Positions 17,942 through 27,700 of a DNA stretch of 64,000 bases are shown piece after piece. Made by a program: the position numbers and the translations under genes. Position 1 is the stretch's first letter, and each line of letters opens with the position of its first letter. The notes under the pieces are model-generated. The model was not told the DNA's origin, made no database searches, and saw only the letters and a program-made list of their open reading frames with translations. Location of the stretch: positions 36,025 through 100,024 of the forward strand of contig JAFBIU010000013.1 of NCBI GenBank assembly GCA_021531775.1. Direction: 5' to 3'. Source of the stretch: Parabacteroides distasonis. GTDB taxonomy: Bacteria > Bacteroidota > Bacteroidia > Bacteroidales > Tannerellaceae.

Positions 17942-19435
17942 TTAACTCTGTTCTTTCAGGATCACATCGTGAGCACCACCCTCGATGATACTGGTCGATG
18001 AAACCAACGTGATCTTGGCATTTTGCTGCAACTCTTTCAAGGAGATGGAGCCACAGCTACACATCGTAGCCTTCATTTTGCCCAGTGTCACGTTCAAGTT
18101 GTCCTTCATCTTACCGGCATAGGGTACATAGCTATCTACACCCTCTTCGAACTTCAACGCTTCGTTGCCACCCAGGTCGTAGCGTTGCCAGTTCTTGGCA
18201 CGGTTTGAACCTTCACCCCAGTACTCTTTTACGATGCGGTTGCCAATTGTCAACTTCTTCGTGGGAGACTCGTCGAAACGGGCAAAGTAGCGTCCCATCA
18301 TCAGGAAGTCAGCACCCATAGCCAACGCCAAGACCATGTGATAGTCATGTACCAGACCACCATCACTACAGATAGGCACATAAACACCATGTTTCACGAA
18401 ATATTCGTCACGGGCGCGGGCCACGTCGATCACAGCTGTTGCCTGTCCACGACCGATACCCTTTTGTTCACGGGTGATACAGATAGAGCCACCACCGATA
18501 CCTACTTTCACGAAGTCGGCACCAGCCTCAACCAAATAGTTGAAACCCTCTTGATCCACAATGTTACCTGCACCGACAGGAATACGATCGCCATAGTTGG
18601 CCTTGATCCAAGTCAGTGTCTCCTTCTGCCATTCAGAGTAACCGTCTGAAGAGTCAATACACAATACATCGACGCCTGCTTCTACCAGGGCCGGCACACG
18701 CTCCTTGTAGTCGCGGGTGTTGATACCGGCACCGACCAACAGTTTCTTGTCAGCTCCAGAAAGTTCCAGAGGATTGTCCTTGTGACTGTCATAGTCTTTA
18801 CGGAAAACGAAGTATTGCAGATGCTGATCCTGGTCGATGATCGGCAGTGTGTTCAATTTGTGTTCCCAAATGATCTGATTGGCCTCTGAGAGCGTGATAC
18901 CCAATTGACCGACGATCAGTTTGGAGAAGGGAGTCATGAATTCTTTGACCTTCATATCGGGTGAATCCTTTTCGATCCGATAGTCACGGCTGGTAACCAT
19001 ACCGAGCAACTTGCCGTTGGGCGTTCCGTCGTCGGTGATACCGATGGTCGAGTGTTCTGTCTGGCGCACCAATGCCAAAACATCAGCCAAGGTATTTTCA
19101 GGAGTCAGGTTGGAGTCGCTGATGACGAATCCTGCCTTGAATTTCTTTACTTTGCGTACCATTTCAGCCTGGCTGGCAATGGATTGAGAACCGAAAATAA
19201 ACGATAAACCTCCGTTGCGGGCCAATTCGATAGCCAACCGTGGACCCGAAACAGACTGCATGATTGCAGAAACGAACGGAATATTCAATTCAATAGCGGC
19301 CTTCTCATTCGCCTTATGCTTAACGAGCGGTGTCTTGAGCGACACGTTAGATGGAATGCATTTGGTTGTTGTCAACCCGGGAATGAGCAAATATTCCCCA
19401 AAAGTTCTGGAAACATCGTTTAAATAAACTGCCAT
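17942..19435 (-). CDS. guaB: IMP dehydrogenase, Tritrichomonas-like type with CBS domains
   Basis: The 497-residue enzyme oxidises IMP to XMP in guanine nucleotide synthesis. It has a CBS pair at about residues 105-215. The catalytic loop reads [20 protein letters not shown] with Cys319, and the mobile flap WQRYDLGG carries Arg418-Tyr419. The usual bacterial loop is GIGPGSICTTR, so this is the divergent subclass. Cys319 and Arg418/Tyr419 have the same numbers as I recall for Tritrichomonas foetus IMPDH, and the C-terminal [10 protein letters not shown] and IEGGAHDV segments also match from memory. It has its own promoter and is divergent from the secreted beta-propeller gene. Confidence 0.92.
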   Translation of the reverse strand: MAVYLNDVSRTFGEYLLIPGLTTTKCIPSNVSLKTPLVKHKANEKAAIELNIPFVSAIMQSVSGPRLAIELARNGGLSFIFGSQSIASQAEMVRKVKKFKAGFVISDSNLTPENTLADVLALVRQTEHSTIGITDDGTPNGKLLGMVTSRDYRIEKDSPDMKVKEFMTPFSKLIVGQLGITLSEANQIIWEHKLNTLPIIDQDQHLQYFVFRKDYDSHKDNPLELSGADKKLLVGAGINTRDYKERVPALVEAGVDVLCIDSSDGYSEWQKETLTWIKANYGDRIPVGAGNIVDQEGFNYLVEAGADFVKVGIGGGSICITREQKGIGRGQATAVIDVARARDEYFVKHGVYVPICSDGGLVHDYHMVLALAMGADFLMMGRYFARFDESPTKKLTIGNRIVKEYWGEGSNRAKNWQRYDLGGNEALKFEEGVDSYVPYAGKMKDNLNVTLGKMKATMCSCGSISLKELQQNAKITLVSSTSIIEGGAHDVILKEQS

Positions 19436-19485
19436 AAGAATCTTTATTTAGTAGATGAAATTAAATCTTTACAATAATAAATGTG

Positions 19486-19493
19486 CAAAGATA
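19486..19493 (-). promoter_or_regulatory. Candidate -7 promoter element of guaB
   Basis: The minus strand reads TATCTTTG 50 nt upstream of the IMP dehydrogenase start. It is arranged divergently with the TACCTTTG element at 19515. Confidence 0.55.
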
Positions 19494-19514
19494 GGCAGGA
19501 ATTGTGAATTATCC

Positions 19515-19522
19515 TACCTTTG
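19515..19522 (+). promoter_or_regulatory. Candidate -7 promoter element of the beta-propeller protein gene
   Basis: TACCTTTG matches TAnnTTTG, 35 nt upstream of the first ATG at 19558. Confidence 0.5.
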
Positions 19523-19557
19523 CTCCCAAATAATTAAATCTAAAAACTGCAAATTGC

Positions 19558-21267
19558 ATGAAAACTCGCTGGAAATGGGTAGGAACATGGGGTACTGCTG
19601 TCAAGAAAGGAATGGAATGTGTGATGAATCGTTGGGCTTGGACCGGCTGTTTGCTGGCTTGGTTTTGTTGTTACTGTGGAGCACAAGAACCGCGGTTGGT
19701 GGCTGGCTGGACAGCCATGGATCCATATGACGATGTCTTCAAGGATCAGTCGCTTTATTGGGGAGAGGGAGTTATCAGCCATGCCGGCACCCCCATTGTA
19801 GGTATGCGGGCTGCCTATAGCAGCGGAGCAGCCCAGTCGGATATTCGCACCTTGACCTATGAGGATGGTTCGCCACTGATTGAGCAGGGCTACCTTTATT
19901 ATAGCATGACCTCCCGTACGGCAGGGGCAGGACTCTGCATCTATCGTCTTTTGTTGGGGACAGGAAAACTGGAGTTGTGTGGCATCATCCGAGGCCGTGT
20001 GGTTGAAGCGGGACAGGAACCTGCCTTCTGGCGCGTAGCGGCTGGTCATATCATGTATGACCGGAAACGGAGCCAGTGGCAACTGTGTATGTCTTGTCAT
20101 GCCGGAGAGGTGGCCAATCGCCAGCAACGGATTCACCGGTTGTATGCCGCTTCGTCACTACAGGATGTACGTTTCGGTGCCGTGACGATTGATTTCACTC
20201 CGCTCGATTACGAAGGAGCCGCTGTAGGGGATGAGGATGGGCAGATTTTCTACGATGCCGATTTGCAACGTTGGATTCTGATCTATGCCTCAACGCATCT
20301 GCCAGACGGCAAGGAGGCTCCTCATTACGTGTTGCGGCTGCAAACTAGCCAACGACCGGATGGTGGCTTCCGGGGATCGACCTGTGCGACCGACCTGAGT
20401 GCCACGGGAATTACGACCAGTTGCATCGGTGGAATTCGATACGTACTTTCGGGTGATAATGCGCAAGATGGTCAGAATGTCTATCGGGCTTATACCTACG
20501 CTCTACAGCAGGGACAGGTAGTGTTTCAGGCAGCTGGCCGGTTGGATATTGACTTGACAGATGGTGGTTTCCGCGGATGGAACAATGTGACACCGATTCC
20601 CGAAGGACCCCGTACACGCTATGTGCTGTTGACGTTCGACCGCATGCGTGCGACAGACGAGAGTAATTGGACGTACGGCAACCTCTACCTGTACTATTCG
20701 GCTGAAACCAATGCCGGTCAGGAATTTGCGGTGTATGATCGGGCAGGGCAATTGGTTCAACCCGCTAACATCCATCCGCAGGAGGCCACTACAGTTTCGT
20801 TGACACAGCTCCATTTTCGTCGCATGGCCACATTGCATCCGCTCTTCGATGAACTCCCGTTGGCTGAGATCGATCTGAGTATGCCGGCACTGGCACCCCA
20901 TGGCAACCGTTACCCGTGTGTGATCGGTCAGGTGCGACAGTGTGGTAGGGAGTTGCGTACGGAGGGTGAAGCCTGCGTGTTGGGAGGAACCCATCAGGCG
21001 ATGACCAATTATCTCCTGCCGTTGACGCAGATTGCCGAAGGGGATAGCCGTTACCTGTATATCGGAAATGCCGAAGGTAAGGCACATTACAAAGTCTTGG
21101 CTACCCGTCGGGCAACAGATATCGAAATCACGTTGCAAGACGCTTCTGCCCAGGAGGGTAAGCCGGTCTGTACGGTGCCGACTGATACGCCGTATGTGCG
21201 GTTGGCCTTTACGATTCCCACCTCTACCCACAGCACACCCTATCGGCTGTATCTGTTTTACCGCTGA
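19558..21267 (+). CDS. Secreted protein of unknown function, probable five-bladed beta-propeller
   Basis: Up to 569 residues. The first ATG (19558) gives a 22-residue basic lead. An internal ATG at 19624 (MNRWAWTGCLLAWFCCYCG) gives a normal signal peptide and is the better start. Repeated segments such as YDRKRSQWQLCM, DEDGQIFYDADLQRWILIY and TYGNLYLYYSAET have the aspartate-aromatic pattern of the beta-propeller glycosidase folds (GH43/GH32-like). I cannot point to a complete catalytic set. The last 130 residues look like a separate beta-sandwich. It is monocistronic between guaB and a flavin reductase gene. A carbohydrate-binding or glycosidase role is only suggested. Confidence 0.75.
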   Translation: MKTRWKWVGTWGTAVKKGMECVMNRWAWTGCLLAWFCCYCGAQEPRLVAGWTAMDPYDDVFKDQSLYWGEGVISHAGTPIVGMRAAYSSGAAQSDIRTLTYEDGSPLIEQGYLYYSMTSRTAGAGLCIYRLLLGTGKLELCGIIRGRVVEAGQEPAFWRVAAGHIMYDRKRSQWQLCMSCHAGEVANRQQRIHRLYAASSLQDVRFGAVTIDFTPLDYEGAAVGDEDGQIFYDADLQRWILIYASTHLPDGKEAPHYVLRLQTSQRPDGGFRGSTCATDLSATGITTSCIGGIRYVLSGDNAQDGQNVYRAYTYALQQGQVVFQAAGRLDIDLTDGGFRGWNNVTPIPEGPRTRYVLLTFDRMRATDESNWTYGNLYLYYSAETNAGQEFAVYDRAGQLVQPANIHPQEATTVSLTQLHFRRMATLHPLFDELPLAEIDLSMPALAPHGNRYPCVIGQVRQCGRELRTEGEACVLGGTHQAMTNYLLPLTQIAEGDSRYLYIGNAEGKAHYKVLATRRATDIEITLQDASAQEGKPVCTVPTDTPYVRLAFTIPTSTHSTPYRLYLFYR

Positions 21268-21297
21268 ATCCAAGGGTCTGTTTTCACAAAAAAGGAG

Positions 21298-21305
21298 TAC
21301 ATTTG
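21298..21305 (+). promoter_or_regulatory. Candidate -7 promoter element of the flavin reductase gene
   Basis: TACATTTG, 111 nt upstream of the ATG at 21416. The leader between them has no clear reading frame. Confidence 0.45.
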
Positions 21306-21415
21306 CCGAAATTCTCTAAAAACAAGAGTGAAGTATGTCCCTGACCCCATTCGGGAAAGAGGTGATCCTGCATTTCTAATAGAGATCGTAAATAATGATT
21401 AGTAAATATAGAGTT

Positions 21416-21925
21416 ATGGAACAGAAAACAATTGATCTACTGAATAACGAAGATATTTTCAACTTGATTGGTAAACAGTGGATGCTCGTCACCGCTGGCA
21501 ATCAGGAACGGTTCAACACGATGACTGCCTCCTGGGGTGGAATCGGGTGGTTGTGGAACAAGCCCGTTGCATTCGTTTTTATTCGTCCGGAACGCTACAC
21601 CCATGAATTCGTCGAGGCGAACGAACGTTTCACCCTCTCGTTCTACGGGGAGAACTATCGGAAAGCCCTGCAGTTGTGCGGCTCCAAGAGCGGACGGGAT
21701 ACAGATAAGGTGGCTGCTACGGGGCTCACACCGGTGACACTGGAAAGCGGTGCCATCTCCTTTGCCGAGGCTCGTCTGACCCTCGATTGCCGGAAGCTGT
21801 TCAAGACATCGATGGAAGAGGCCAACTTCATCGACAAGGAATTGGTGGAGAAGTGGTACGGTGGTTCGCACGGAGGATTCCACGATCTGTATGTGGTGGA
21901 GATCGGAAGCGTGTATGCGGAATAA
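21416..21925 (+). CDS. Flavin reductase-like domain protein
   Basis: The 169-residue protein (start MEQKTIDLLN; a longer frame reaches 21395) has the split-barrel FMN-binding pattern: TAGNQERFNTMTASWGGIGW, then RPERYTHEFVEANERFTLSF and SGRDTDKVAATGLTP. This is the flavin reductase/DIM6 family common in Bacteroidetes, which uses FMN with NAD(P)H. The physiological acceptor is unknown. The gene is convergent with the LytTR regulator gene, with 22 nt between the stops. Confidence 0.85.
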   Translation: MEQKTIDLLNNEDIFNLIGKQWMLVTAGNQERFNTMTASWGGIGWLWNKPVAFVFIRPERYTHEFVEANERFTLSFYGENYRKALQLCGSKSGRDTDKVAATGLTPVTLESGAISFAEARLTLDCRKLFKTSMEEANFIDKELVEKWYGGSHGGFHDLYVVEIGSVYAE

Positions 21926-21947
21926 CGCATACCATCTCTGAAGAGGT

Positions 21948-22709
21948 TCATTCCCCCACTAACCAAGTCTTGAATTCGGTCGCTTTCGCTTTGCTGATGA
22001 TGATGCGTTCGGGTGTCGGTACGCAGAGCGTCACGGCAAGGCGACCGTTGAACCAGAGGTCTATCTCTGCGACTGCCTGCTTGGCAATGAGGTATTGCCG
22101 GTTGGCCCTGTAAAAGAGACGGGGGTTGAGTTGTTCCGACAGCTCATCCAGCGTCTGCTGAAAGAGATAGGCATGCCCATCGGCATCCATGGCTTGAACA
22201 TGGCCCTCCGAGATGAAACAGTATTGAATCGAATCGACCGAGATCGGCAACAGCTTGTCCCCTTTCAGGGGCACTAACAGGTGACTGCGATAGTTCTCCT
22301 CTTTTCGAAGTGCACGGATAATCTGCTGATAATCGGTTGCTATCGGTCGGCTTTGCTGGAAGCGAGCCCATTTATCGAGTGCATGGCGTAGGTCTGCTTC
22401 CCCGATCGGTTTGAGCAGGTAATCGATACTGTTCACCTTGAATGCCCGAAGAGCATACTCATCGTATGCGGTGGTGAAGATAATGGGGCAGGGGATGTCT
22501 GTATGTTCGAAGATTTCGAAAGCAGAACCATCTGCCAAATGAATATCGAGAAACACCAAATCCGGCAGGGGATGCGTATCTAACCATTCGATGCTGTCTG
22601 TAACACTGTCCAATTCACCGATAATCAGCATATCAGGTGCCACGACGGTTAACTGTCGCTTCAGGTTACGGAGAGCCGCTTTTTCGTCTTCAATAATCAG
22701 TGCTTTCAT
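21948..22709 (-). CDS. LytTR-family response regulator
   Basis: The 253-residue protein has a receiver domain (MKALIIEDEK start, acceptor Asp55 in LVFLDIHLAD, KPIGEADL near the end) and a C-terminal LytTR DNA-binding domain (LVPLKGDKLLPISVDSIQY, RANRQYLI). The ATG at 22709 overlaps the TGA of the kinase gene (ATGA), so the longer frame to 22736 is rejected. It is the last gene of the leftward efflux operon and probably regulates that operon or envelope functions when phosphorylated by the adjacent kinase. Confidence 0.93.
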   Translation of the reverse strand: MKALIIEDEKAALRNLKRQLTVVAPDMLIIGELDSVTDSIEWLDTHPLPDLVFLDIHLADGSAFEIFEHTDIPCPIIFTTAYDEYALRAFKVNSIDYLLKPIGEADLRHALDKWARFQQSRPIATDYQQIIRALRKEENYRSHLLVPLKGDKLLPISVDSIQYCFISEGHVQAMDADGHAYLFQQTLDELSEQLNPRLFYRANRQYLIAKQAVAEIDLWFNGRLAVTLCVPTPERIIISKAKATEFKTWLVGE

Positions 22710-23779
22710 GCCAATGGAAGTGTTACGATGAAACAATGATTCTCCTCCTTTACCTCAATTTCGCGTTGGAACAGCAGCTGAAAACGTTGGTTCAGATTGG
22801 ATAGTCCGATACCAGTTGAACCGTTGTGACCACTACGTTTGGGTTGTAGCACATGGCTGACCCTTAACTGCTCCCCTTCATTTTGGATGGTGATGGTGAG
22901 TGGACGACGGTTACTGATTTCATTGTGCTTGACAGCATTCTCAATCAGCAACTGTACGGACATGGGTGGTAGTTTACAGTCCATCAGGGTGGAATCTATG
23001 TCGATTTTGAAGTGTAAGTTATCCTCGTAGCGCATCTCCAACAGGTACAGGTATGACCGCACAAAAGCCATCTCTTCTTGCAGGGTCACACAGTGCGTTT
23101 CGTTGTCTTGCAAGGTATAACGTAGCACTTTCGATAGCTCCTGCACGAAGTGTTCAGCTTTCTCTGGCTCTTCGCGGATGAGCGAATAGAGTGTGTTGAG
23201 GGAGTTAAAGAGCATGTGCGGATTGAGCTGGCTCTTCAACGACTCGAATTGGTTCCGGAGGTTCTCCGTGCGGAGTTGTTCGTTTTCCAATTGCATGTTG
23301 TGGCTTTTCCAGTCCAGATGGAACAGGTAACTACAGCCGGTCACGATGAGGGTATTCAGCAGATCGCGTAACGGATGCAGGTACTGATGTAGTTGTGCAT
23401 CAATAGCGGGTATGCCGAAATGGTGGTGCACCCAGATGAATCCCTGTCCCATAAGACTGCTCAGCAACCAGGTGAGCAAGAAAGCCAAGACCAACTTGCG
23501 CCACGAACAATGGACCATCGGATCTTGCAAACGAAACAGCCACGCATTGAAATGAAACAGAACCAGCAGCGAGAAATAGGCAAAAAACGTTTCTCCTAAC
23601 AGCTCCTTTAAATGAATGCCCGGCAGAGGCAGTTCATGGAAAAGATCTGTCAGAACCATCCACTCCGGAAAATGGATCAAAAGTGCGACGATGGCGGAGA
23701 TGGCGTGGATTGCCAGCCGGTACTTAGGTGGAAGCAACTGTTTTATGTCGGCAAATGTAGTTATTTTTTGTCTATCCAC
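22706..23779 (-). CDS. LytS/YehU-type membrane sensor histidine kinase
   Basis: The 357-residue kinase has four predicted membrane segments in the first 155 residues, a short coiled stretch, and the His_kinase motif SQLNPHMLFNSLNTLYSLIR with phospho-acceptor His188. The ATPase part has IENAVKHNEISNRR and STGIGLSNLNQRF. The only plausible start is the GTG at 23779, which overlaps the end of the adaptor gene by 19 nt. It pairs with the LytTR regulator. The position in an RND efflux operon suggests it senses the pump substrate or the envelope stress it causes. Confidence 0.9.
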   Translation of the reverse strand: MDRQKITTFADIKQLLPPKYRLAIHAISAIVALLIHFPEWMVLTDLFHELPLPGIHLKELLGETFFAYFSLLVLFHFNAWLFRLQDPMVHCSWRKLVLAFLLTWLLSSLMGQGFIWVHHHFGIPAIDAQLHQYLHPLRDLLNTLIVTGCSYLFHLDWKSHNMQLENEQLRTENLRNQFESLKSQLNPHMLFNSLNTLYSLIREEPEKAEHFVQELSKVLRYTLQDNETHCVTLQEEMAFVRSYLYLLEMRYEDNLHFKIDIDSTLMDCKLPPMSVQLLIENAVKHNEISNRRPLTITIQNEGEQLRVSHVLQPKRSGHNGSTGIGLSNLNQRFQLLFQREIEVKEENHCFIVTLPLA

Positions 23780-24687
23780 GCATGCACATACATGCCCGGA
23801 CGAAATTGCAGTTCCCCTTTTTTGACACGTGCATAGACCCGAATCGAGCGGTTGGTCTTGTCAACGGTCTGGTCAATGCTGAGCAGGTTGGCCTCGAAGG
23901 TACGGTCGGGCAGACCGTTGACCGTAAAGGCGATGGCCTTACCCTCTTTCAATTGAGACAAGTCCTTTTCGTAGGCAGTGAGTTGCAGCCAATACTCCTG
24001 CTTGCTGACCACCTCGCAAATGGTCTCTCCAGCCGGCACGAATGTACCTAAATTGACCTGAATCTGGGTGACGTAGCCGCTGATGGGAGCCTTGATCTCC
24101 AAATAGGGCAGGATACTTTGTGCCGTGAGTTGGTCGGGTTGTACACCTAACAGTTGCAGTCGTGTCTTGGAACCTTGCATACGGCTCTGTGCCGCCAGGA
24201 ACGCTGCCTTGCTTTCCTGGAGCCGTTTACGAGATGCTGCCTCCTGCGAGGCCAGTGTCTGCTGACGTTGGTATTCCTGTTCCAAAAATTCACATTCGGC
24301 GGCAGCCTCCAGATAGCTCTGCTGCAACTCGACAAATTCTGGATTCTCCAAGGTGGCAATCCGTGCGCCCTGTTGCACGAACCGTCCCGGCAGGACAAAG
24401 ATCTCATGGATCGAGCCACTCATGGAGCGGGTGATACTGGCCTGTTGCTGGGGCGGAACCATCAGTACACCGTTGAACGAGCCTTCATGGGCTTGTTGGG
24501 TGGCTCCACTGGTAGCATCGGTGACTTCCGTCGCTTCGGCCGGTTGTTCCGGCACTTGTGCAGCCGGAGCCACGGTTGCTGTTTCAGTTGATTCGGGAGT
24601 AGAGGTGTTGGCCGATTCCTGTTGGCATGCTGCGAGACAGGTGGCTACAACACCCAGTATAAGCATCTGTTTCATCATGATTCTCAT
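23761..24687 (-). CDS. RND efflux periplasmic adaptor lipoprotein (CusB/HlyD-like)
   Basis: From the ATG at 24687 the protein is 308 residues, with a lipoprotein signal ending LAAC (Cys21). A Thr/Pro/Ala-rich linker (about 25-65) follows, then a lipoyl half-site VLPGRFVQQGARIATLE. A helical hairpin spans about 110-185, the second half-site is IKAPISGYVTQIQVNLGTFV, and a beta-barrel domain follows. A TTG at 24714 would add residues ahead of the signal and is rejected. It joins the RND-TolC fusion protein encoded 33 nt upstream to form a tripartite efflux system. Confidence 0.92.
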   Translation of the reverse strand: MRIMMKQMLILGVVATCLAACQQESANTSTPESTETATVAPAAQVPEQPAEATEVTDATSGATQQAHEGSFNGVLMVPPQQQASITRSMSGSIHEIFVLPGRFVQQGARIATLENPEFVELQQSYLEAAAECEFLEQEYQRQQTLASQEAASRKRLQESKAAFLAAQSRMQGSKTRLQLLGVQPDQLTAQSILPYLEIKAPISGYVTQIQVNLGTFVPAGETICEVVSKQEYWLQLTAYEKDLSQLKEGKAIAFTVNGLPDRTFEANLLSIDQTVDKTNRSIRVYARVKKGELQFRPGMYVHAWIDKK

Positions 24688-24719
24688 TTTTATCGTTGTT
24701 TGGATCTGTTTCAATTCAT

Positions 24720-27700
24720 TTATTCCGTATAGAGTTCGATTTCTACGAGGGTGACGTTGTAGTTGAATACCGTCTCCAAGTAGTTGCGTCGAATGTCGCG
24801 GACACTGTTCATGCTCTGTACCAACTGCGTGATGTCAATCTCTCCTTCGCGGAATTGCAGCAAGGCACTTTGTTGCAGGGCATCCGCTTCCTGCAACGCC
24901 GCTGTCGTGTAATAGCGCAACTGTTCCTCTTGCTGGCGTAGCCGCATGTAAGCCTCGTCGATGCGTCGTTCCAGCTGGACACGTTGGTCATCAGCCTGGA
25001 GGCGGGCAATCTGCCAGTCCATCTTGGCTTGTCGGGCCCGGCTTTGTTGCGGCCAGAAGAGGAGCGGGAAGGAGACACCTACCATCCACGAATCCAGTCC
25101 CGTGAGGGGAGCGATCTTTTGGCGCGAATAGCCGATGCTCAGTTCCGGGAAGAAACGGCTCTGTTCGATACGCCACATCCATTTCTTCTCCTGTGCCTGA
25201 CTCTCGAAATAGTGCAGGTAAATGGATGAGGCTTGCCGTTGCTCGGTCGAGAGGAGGAACGGTCGTTGGGTGGTATCGGCCGGAATCAACGCTTCGGGGG
25301 CGTAGCAGCTCCAACGGAAACGACGAGTGGCCAATTGCAACTCCTTTTCTGCTTGGAGCCGGCGCGTATGGAGGTCGGTGGCCAAGGTATTGATCATGTC
25401 CCGTTCCAACCGGTCGATATCTCCTTGTTGTAGTCGCAGTTCCCCGGCTTTGCGTAACTGATTGGCGGTTGCCTCCTCGTGCTGGTAGAGTGACAGCAGA
25501 TCACGAGCATACAGGTAGGCACTCCAGGCATGGCGCACCTCTGCTGTGATCTCCCGGGTTACCAGTTCCCGGTAGCGGCTTTGGGTCTGAATCTGACTAT
25601 GAACGAGTGCGTTTCGGTAGATGGGGGTGATGAACGATCCCAGGGATTGCTCCACACTCAATTCATTGTCGTGACGGTCTGGGCCGTTCAGCTGTCCCCA
25701 GGCATAATGGACACTGGTAGATGCCCCGTCCCAAACCGTTCCTCTGGCCGCGCGAGCCTGTTCGATCTGAATGGAGGCTTGCTGCAGTCGTGGATGATGT
25801 TGGATGGCCACCTCAATGGCCTCTGGCAAAGTCACAGTCTTAACTTGGGGTGAAACGGGCGATGCCATCTGTGCCGATACAGAGAGGGGCAATAGGCTTA
25901 GTACCACCAGCAGCATATTCGCCGACATCCCATGAGACCGCCTTCCATGCCAACGTTTCCAACGGACAGTAAAGCCACCCACCATCCGGTAAAAGACCGG
26001 AATGATGAGCAAGGTAAGGAGGGTGGAGAGGATCAGACCACCGATGACGACCGTTGCCAACGGGCGTTGGACTTCAGCTCCGGCTGTCTCGGCAATCGCC
26101 ATGGGTACGAAGCCCAGCGAAGCCACCAGGCCGGTCAGGAAGACGGGACGCAACAGGTGCGGACAGCCCTTTCGAATGACTTGATGTGTACACATTGTAT
26201 AGGGGGATAGATGTCTAAGTGCATTGAAATGGTTGATCATCAGGATACCGTTGAGTACAGCCACACCGAACAGCGCAATGAAACCTACACCTGCCGAGAT
26301 GCTGAAGGGTAATCCGCGTATCCACAAAGCCACGATACCACCGATGAGCGACAGCGGGACGGTGGTGAAAACGACCAATGAATAGATGACACTCTTGAAG
26401 GCAAAGAACAGCAACAGCATGATCAGCATCAGAGCAATCGGTATGACAATCATCAGTGTATGGATGGCATGCTGTAAATTCTCGAACTGACCGCCATACT
26501 CAAAATAATAGCCCGGCTTGAGCTGGATGTGTTCGTCAAGGGATTGTTGGATCTTGGCGACAACTTGCTGGATATCGGCATCACGGACATTCACACCAAT
26601 GACCACCCGTCGGCGTGTCGCATCCCGGTTAATCTGCAAGGGACCATCGACGAGGGTGATGGTTGTCACTTCGCTGGCCGGGATTTGAACGCCTTCGTTG
26701 GTGCGGACAAAAAGTTTGTTTAAGTTGAGTTCCTGTACCTTCTCCGGGTGAAGGCGCAACACTAAGTCGAACCGGCGTTCGTTTTCAAACACCACACCTG
26801 CCGTCTCACCTGCATACGCGGTACGGATCAGACTGTTCAGTTCCTCGATGTTGATGCCGTAGCGGGCAATCTTGTTCCGGTCGTAGCTGACAACCAACTG
26901 AGGCAGACCCATCGCCTGCTCTACCAACACATCGGCTGCCCCGGGTACCTGTTCCACATAACGGGCGGCCTCTTTCGCCTTGGCATACAATTCGGCCATA
27001 TCTTCGCCATAGAGCTTGATGGCGATATCAGCTTTCGCGCCTGTCATCAACTCATTGAAACGAAGCTGGATAGGCTGACTGAAATTGAACTCGACATTCG
27101 GGATGTCTGCCAAAGCCGCTTTCATCTTTTCGACCATTTCGGCCCGGCTGCTGGCCGACGTCCATTCGGCAAAGGGCTTCATGACAATCATCACATCCGC
27201 ATCTTCGATGGCCATGGGATCGGTCGGCACCTCCGCTGTACCAATCTTGGCCACTACATGCTTCACTTCCGGAAAACGCTCCTTCAACCGCTTCTCGGCC
27301 TCTAAAGAGGTCTCTATGCTGCTGGTGAGTGAACTACCGGCGGGTAGGGTCATCTGCATGGCAAAGTCCCCTTCATCCAGTGTCGGGATAAACTCCGCAC
27401 CTAACCGGGTAAAGAGCCAGAGTGAGGCCACCAACAGGGCGAAGGCTGCAGCGACCGTCATGCCTACCTGCCGTAAGCATATCTGCAGAGCCTTTTCGTA
27501 TAGTTTGTTCAGTCCGTGAAAGAAACGGTCTGCCCACGTGGGTTTTCCGTTCATGTCCGGTTGGAGGAAGCTGGAGGCCATCATGGGTACATAGGTGAGG
27601 GAGAGTAGCAGGGCACCGATGATACAGAACACGAGTGTCTGGGCCATGGGTGTAAAATATTTTCCTTCAATGCCGGTGAGGGTCAGAATAGGGAAGAAGA

